Source: Sphingobium lignivorans
GTDB taxonomy: Bacteria > Pseudomonadota > Alphaproteobacteria > Sphingomonadales > Sphingomonadaceae
Direction: 5' to 3'
NCBI RefSeq assembly: GCF_014203955.1
Contig: NZ_JACHKA010000001.1
Coordinates: forward strand, 3,503,001-3,567,000
DNA length: 64,000 nucleotides
Shown one piece after another: positions 63,739 through 64,000 of this stretch. Within the stretch, counting starts at the first letter, position 1, and every line of letters starts with the position of its first letter. The translations under genes and the position numbers were made by a program. The notes beneath the pieces were generated by a model. The model saw only the letters and a list, made by a program, of their open reading frames with translations. It did no database searches and had not been told where the DNA came from.

Positions 63739-64000
63739 GCCCTGCGGCCTCGCATTCAGGCTTGGTTGTCGTCCCGGTGTCCTCCGGCTCGATCCAGCAC
63801 AGGTCGCGATGGTCGAGCGGCCGTCCGTCCCACGCCTGGATGGTGACCGGGCGGATCGGCTTGCCGTCACGCCGGTCCGCCAGGACCGGCCCGGCGAAGG
63901 GATGCCCGCTCCAGCGCTCGCCCCACTGGCGCAGCGCGATCATGACCGGCACCAGCCCCCTGCCCTTCTCCGTGAGACGATAGGCGACGCGGCGCCGGTC
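63722..64000 (-). CDS. HxlR-family winged-helix regulator (5' part outside window)
   Basis: The frame is open from the right edge to a stop at 63722 (92 visible residues). It reads RRRVAYRLTEKGRGLVPVMI and ALRQWGERW, the wing and last helix of HxlR-type regulators; the N-terminal DNA-reading helix is cut off. A 60-residue C-terminal extension (HRDLCWIEPEDTGTTTKPEC) follows. It overlaps the kinase start by 17 bases, so the three genes probably form one transcript. Confidence 0.85.
   Translation of the reverse strand, partial: DRRRVAYRLTEKGRGLVPVMIALRQWGERWSGHPFAGPVLADRRDGKPIRPVTIQAWDGRPLDHRDLCWIEPEDTGTTTKPECEAAGHAEDH

Overview
The window is about 66% GC and comes from an alphaproteobacterium, most likely of the family Sphingomonadaceae (Sphingobium, Sphingomonas or Novosphingobium). 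The evidence is the kind of accessory protein present (DUF885, DUF4893, DUF3297, an esterase-like phytase, an RlmN with an acidic insert), dnaN and recF lying apart from each other and from dnaA, and the intergenic palindromic repeats. I read about 68 protein-coding loci, two of them broken. I see no rRNA, tRNA, CRISPR array, complete insertion sequence or integrase.

Layout. 1-9.1 kb: the end of a DUF1345 membrane protein, an aldo/keto reductase, a divergent ArsR/AHSA1 pair around a perfect palindrome, argG, a DUF3667 membrane protein, a frameshifted DUF1801 gene, cyclopropane fatty acid synthase and a Tat-exported PLP enzyme. 9.1-17.8 kb: a repeat-filled gap, a molybdopterin oxidoreductase/cytochrome b pair, FAH hydrolase, DUF885 peptidase, two orphan Flp-type pilins, a Cu/Zn SOD lipoprotein and rlmN. 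17.9-25.8 kb: dnaN, a PAS-GGDEF-EAL-PilZ protein, a pnuC/nadR-like kinase operon for nicotinamide riboside salvage, and an FAD oxidoreductase.

25.8-28.7 kb is a clearly AT-richer island with two overlapping genes: an SMC/ABC-type AAA ATPase and a DUF4435 TOPRIM-like protein. The architecture matches the PARIS (AriA/AriB) anti-phage system and is the strongest accessory signal in the window. A smaller AT-rich insert at 54.1-55.0 kb carries a DUF3800 gene.

28.8-48 kb is mainly housekeeping: CsgG-like protein, lepA, threonine synthase, SDR, nuclease, peroxiredoxin, recF, typA, a YbaL/Kef antiporter, a methyltransferase and sthA. 48.5-64 kb holds an S10 peptidase, a telA/xpaC pair, an ArsR-methyltransferase fusion, a GtrA/GT-C-like membrane protein pair, tadA, rpmB, a phytase-like esterase, an SDR and a LytS/LytTR two-component system that overlaps an HxlR regulator at the right edge.

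Several repeat families punctuate the intergenic regions: inverted REP-like pairs, a roughly 150 bp palindromic element that starts exactly at the stop codons of two unrelated genes, and a composite repeat that in one copy encloses a GIY-YIG nuclease remnant. A 26 bp segment of dnaN written in rare codons recurs in a non-coding region 25 kb away.
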